This document shows, piece after piece, positions 60,025 to 64,000 of a stretch of DNA of 64,000 nucleotides (position 1 is the first letter of the stretch; each line of letters starts with the position of its first letter). The stretch comes from DASRAA01 sp963814165 (GTDB lineage: Bacteria > Acidobacteriota > Terriglobia > Terriglobales > Acidobacteriaceae). The notes beneath the pieces are model-generated. The model was not told the origin of the DNA. It made no database searches and worked only from the letters and a program-made list of their open reading frames with translations. The translations under genes and the position numbers were made by a program. Location: contig CAWFBW010000022.1 of NCBI GenBank assembly GCA_963814165.1, positions 41,993-105,992 of the forward strand. The letters run 5' to 3'.

Positions 60025-61342
60025 CTACACGCCCCAGTCGCCGCTGGTGTCGCCGAAGACGCGGTGGAAGATCTTGTCGATATTGCGCAGCGGGCGCTTC
60101 AGGTCGAAGGCGTGCTCCAGCGTCTCGCGCTTCACCTTCGACGTGATTTCCTTGTCCTTCATGATCAGGTCGTGGAAGTTGAGGTCCTCCTTCCACGCCT
60201 TCATGGCATTCGCCTGGACGAGGCGATAGGCGTCTTCGCGCAGCACGCCTGCTTCTACCAGATCGAGCAGTAACTGCCCGCTGAAGACCAGGCCGCCCGT
60301 CGATTCCAGGTTCTTCATCATGCGCTGCGGATAGACCAGCAGCGTCGCGATCAGGTTGGTCGGTCTTATTCAGCAGGTAGTCGACGAGGATGGTGGAGTC
60401 GGGCAGGATGACGCGCTCGACCGATGAGTGCGAGATATCGCGCTCGTGCCACAGCGCGACGTTCTCCATCGCGGCCTGCGTATTGGCGCGCACCACGCGC
60501 GCCAGTCCGCTGATCTGCTCGCAGGTGATGGGATTGCGCTTGTGCGGCATGGCCGACGAGCCCTTCTGCTTCTCGCTGAAGAACTCTTCGGCTTCGCGGA
60601 CTTCGGTGCGCTGCAGGTGGCGAATCTCGGTGGCGATGTTGTCGAGGGTCGAAGCGATAACGGCGAGCGTCGCGACGTAGAACGCGTGGCGATCGCGCTG
60701 GATCACCTGCGACGACACCGCCGCGACGTTCAGTCCCAGGCGCTGGCAGATCTTCTCTTCGTATTCGGGATCGAGATGGGCGCCGTTGCCGACGGCGCCG
60801 GAGAGCTTGCCCACGCGCATCTGCTCGGCCGCCAGATCGAAGCGCTCGATGTTGCGCAGCATCTCGGAGTACCAGTTGGCCAGCTTCAGGCCGAAGGTGA
60901 TCGGCTCGGCGTGCACGCCGTGGGTGCGGCCGATCATCGGCGTGTCTTTGAACTCCCAGGCGCGGCGCTTGAGCACGTCGCGCAGCTTCTTGAGGTCTTC
61001 GCGAATGATGGCCGAGGCCTGCTTGATCAGCAGCGCCTGCGCGGTGTCGACCACGTCGTTGGAGGTGAGGCCGTAATGCAGCCAGCGCGATTCCGGGCCG
61101 ACCTTTTCGGCGACGGCGGTGGTGAAGGCGATGACGTCGTGCTTCACCTCGGCTTCAATCTCGTTGATGCGGTCGAGGTCGAAGTCGCCCTTTTCGCGGA
61201 TGGCGACAGCCGCTGACTGCGGCACCAGTCCGGCTTCGGCCAGGGTCTCCGTGGCCGCCAGCTCGACTTCCAGCCAGGTGCGGAACTTGTTCTGGTCGCT
61301 CCAGATATGCCCCATTTCGGGCCGGGTATAGCGTGCGATCAA
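60025..61342 (-). CDS. purB: Adenylosuccinate lyase
   Basis: Splits SAICAR and adenylosuccinate in purine synthesis; about 438 residues. Start MIARYTRPEMGHIWSDQNKF, RTWLEVELAATETLAEAGLV; EVKHDVIAFTTAVAEKVGPE; LHYGLTSNDVVDTAQALLIK; IGRTHGVHAEPITFGLKLAN (catalytic His); GKLSGAVGNGAHLDPEYEEK; signature loop KQKGSSAMPHKRNPITCEQI; HERDISHSSVERVILPDSTI. One frame break near 60365, then MMKNLESTGGLVFSGQLLLD to HRVFGDTSGDWGV, stop 60025. ATG 61342. Confidence 0.97.
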
Positions 61343-61440
61343 GGCGAGTCTCCTTTACAGGCCGCGATTCGGCGAGGCAGACAACCCTTCATTGTAAATG
61401 TTGCATGAACGTGAACGCAGGGCGGGTGCGCGCTGCAGCG

Positions 61441-63886
61441 TTATTCGTACCGCAGCGCTTTCATCGGGTCGATGGTGGAGGCGTGGTGCGCAGGGTAGAG
61501 ACAGGCCATCGCGGCGACGAAGGCCAGCAGGGCGGAAACCAGCAACAGAACGGCCATGGTGATAGAGCTGCCCGGGGCCCAATGCGTGATGACGCGGTTC
61601 AAGGCCAAGCTCAGGATCGCGCCTGCCGCGATCCCGCTACCCACGCTGGCGGTGGTGGAGTGCAAGACCATGCGCAGCACGTCTCCACGCTGAGCTCCCA
61701 GCGCCATGCGGATGCCAAACTCGTTGGTGCGTTGTGCCACAGTGTAGGACACGACGCTGTACAAACCCACGGCGGCCAGTGACAGCGCCAGCGCCGCGAA
61801 CGCGCCAAACAACATTGCAACCAGGTGCTGTTGCGCCCACTCCCGCTGGCCGGTGATCCACTCCTCCAGGTTGCGCACGTGCCCGGATGCCTGCTGGTCA
61901 GCATCGACCGAATGAATCTGCTCGCGCACCCCGTGCAAGATGCTCAACGGCGGCACATCGGTCCGCACCAGAATCTGCGTCCACACCGGCATCCAGATCG
62001 TGTAAGGGACATAGATACCCGGCTTGACGGGCTTGCCTAATCCGTCGTCGAGCGCATCGCCAACCACTCCGACGATCTCCATCCAGTCATTGCTCTCCGG
62101 AATCGCTTGCGTGCATCGGCGGATCGGCCTTCAGGTTCGGGCATGCGAATCTGGTGTCCTACGGCGTCGCCAGCGGGGAAATACTTCTTCGCCAGTGTCT
62201 CGTTGATGACGGCCACTCGCGCACCGCGCTGGGTCTCAGCATCGTCCCATAGCCGGCCCTGCATCAGCGGAATCTGCAGAACAGGGAAATATTCGTGGCT
62301 CACAAAGTTCAGCCGTGCTTGTTGATCTTCCGCAGCCGGCTTGCCCAGGATCTCGAACTTGTTGGTAGCACCATTGTCCGGCGGCGTGGCATTGGTCGAA
62401 AGACCTGCCATCTTCACCTCGGGCATGGCCGCAACCTTCTGCATCAATTGCGTGAAGTACTGCGCCCGCGATTCCCAAGTGGTGTAGCGTATTGTCGTGG
62501 ACCGGAATTCCCACCGACATCACGTTGTGCGGGTTGTAGCCGAGATGGCTGTGGTTCAGCTTGATGAATCCCTGGATGGCCGCGCCCGCGCTGGCCAATA
62601 AGAGCAAGGTGAGTGCAATCTGTCCGGCGATGAGCGTGTTGTGAATGCGTTTGCCGCGCACTCCGCCCATCACCTTCTTCGCGCTGGCCTGCATCACTTG
62701 CGAAACTTCTGGACGGCTGAACTGCATCGCCGGCGAGAGCCCGAAGAACACGCCGGTAACGATCGCCAGTCCCACACTGAAGCACAGCACCGGAAGATTA
62801 ATGCGGATCGCCGCCTCGTGCGGGAAAGAGGATTCCGGCAGCATGGGAACGATGACTGCCACCAACCGATACGCGAGCAGCACGCCCAGCGCCGCGCCGC
62901 TCAGCGAGAGCAGCAGCGACTCGGTCAGCAATTGCCGCATAAGGCGCAACGCGTCCGGCGCCCACAGCCGCGCGCACCGCAAATTCATGCTCGCGCGCCG
63001 TGCCCCGAGCCAGCAGCAGGATCGACACATTGCCGCAGCCAATCAGCAGCAGCAATGCGACTGACCCCAGCAGCAGATAGAGTGTCGGCCCCATCTCTTT
63101 CATGAACCGGTCGTTGAACCCTTGTACCTTTACCCGGAACCCGTCGGTCGGAAAATGCTTCGGCGTCTCCTTGGCGAACTGCTCAAACAGCGACTGGAAT
63201 TCCGCATCGACGGCCGCATGGCTCACGCCCGGCTTGAGTTTGACTTCGACGTTGTATCCTCGCGACGGATCGGCCGATAACTTCAGCGGCAGGTAGACAT
63301 CGGCATCGCCCCAGGTGAACCGCGGCTGCGCCACGCCGACGATGGTGTAGTTCTTATGTACCAGCTGGATATTCTTGCCGAGGACGTCGCGCTCGCCGTT
63401 GTAGTGCCGCTGCCAGAACTTGTAACCCAGCACCGCTACCGGCTGCGGGTCCTGGCCGTCCGGCGCGTCGCTGGGCAGCAGTCCGCGACCCAGCAGAGCC
63501 GGCACGCCCAACTGATTGAAGGCGTTTCCCGTGAGATAGATCGCGTTCACGTCCTCGGGAAGGTCGCCGCCCGTCGTGGTCAGGTTCCAATCGTCCTGGG
63601 CAAACGCGCTCTCGACCGAACGGCGATTCGCGGTATTTCTGGTATTGCGGCCCGGTGAAACCCAGCCACCAGTCTTCGTCCTGCTTGGTTGTGAGCGATG
63701 AGGTGGACCATCCGGTCCGAGTCGGCATATGGATACGGATCGAGCACTACCGCATACACCACGCTGAAGACCGCCGTGGTGGCGCCGATGCCCAGCGCCA
63801 GCGAGAGCACCGCAGTTGAGGGTAAATCCCGGGCTATGGCGAAGCTGGCGAAGACCGTAACGAAGATCCTGAAGAAACCCCTGCAT
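61441..63886 (-). CDS. MacB/FtsX-type ABC permease, acidobacterial orphan permease form
   Basis: About 815 residues without an ATPase gene beside it. Start MQGFLQDLRYGLRQLRHSPG, typical of the long acidobacterial 'duplicated orphan permease' type. First MacB_PCD: LALGIGATTAVFSVVYAVVL, NAIYLTGNAFNQLGVPALLG, PVAVLGYKFWQRHYNGERDV, LGKNIQLVHKNYTIVGVAQP. First FtsX: LLGSVALLLLIGCGNVSILL, LARGTAREHEFAVRAAVGAG, TESLLLSLSGAALGVLLAYR. Second MacB_PCD: HEYFPVLQIPLMQGRLWDDA, VAVINETLAKKYFPAGDAVG. Second FtsX: AALALSLAAVGLYSVVSYTV, AQRTNEFGIRMALGAQRGDV, STIDPMKALRYE. Breaks at about 63800, 63640, 63000, 62480 and 62110. Export role inferred; substrate unknown. Confidence 0.93.
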
Positions 63887-64000
63887 TCCATCACCTCAGC
63901 GAAACCTATTCGACTTAACAGCTTGCAGTTAGACGGCCACCCGGATCGTTGGGTATCTGATTGGCAGCAAAGTAGATAGGACGGAGTGTTTTGTGGCGAT
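63887..64000. other. Right-edge upstream region, no gene seen
   Basis: 114 bp upstream of the permease. No credible coding frame or clear promoter. Confidence 0.4.

Overview
The window looks like a chromosomal segment of a soil- or sediment-type Acidobacteriota (Terriglobia/Koribacter-like). Evidence is the high GC content, two long Hanks-type kinase-TPR proteins, an 'orphan' MacB/FtsX-type permease with N-terminal and C-terminal FtsX blocks, tandem DUF1254/DUF1214 proteins beside an outer-membrane channel, and intergenic palindromes of a style common in that phylum. This is an inference from gene content; no 16S gene is present.

An overriding property is that most genes are broken by single-base indels, including essential ones (rimP, nusA, infB, rbfA, purB). 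The protein signal continues cleanly in another frame after each break, so I treat these as sequence errors from an uncorrected long-read assembly. I annotate each gene across its full span as one CDS. Only one gene, split by an IS element at about 34.8-36.4 kb, is called truly inactivated.

Layout. 0-6.4 kb: hydroxyacyl-CoA dehydrogenase, malQ, a PpiD/SurA-like periplasmic foldase, a radical SAM enzyme and tRNA-Lys. 6.9-18.7 kb (all minus strand): two STPK-TPR kinases, a membrane protein, an outer-membrane channel, a small exported protein and two DUF1254/DUF1214 proteins. 19.0-21.4 kb: a soluble histidine kinase with two response regulators, closed by a strong terminator. 21.4-23.2 kb: a 165-bp MITE-like element abutted by an IS1182-family element. 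23.3-32.6 kb: a rimP-nusA-infB-DUF503-rbfA-nrnA translation/RNA operon with a good promoter, followed by a GT39-type glycosyltransferase. 33.0-37.4 kb: an unrecognised three-gene operon, interrupted by a second IS1182 copy. 37.7-47.3 kb: GNAT, pepP-type peptidase with two small membrane-protein genes, alkD, an IS1595 element, a POT/MFS transporter, DUF167, yggS and an OPT transporter. 47.5-64 kb: comF, HNH nuclease, an exported protein, an FNR/CRP regulator, S9 peptidase, YihY, cspA, marR, queG, DUF72, ubiX, larB, purB and the ABC permease.

The most interesting parts are the unrecognised three-gene operon, whose IS target can be reconstructed to the base; a roughly 125-bp intergenic element present twice (32.7 and 42.5 kb) that looks like a structured RNA or dispersed element; and the MITE/IS pair sharing one CTAG site.
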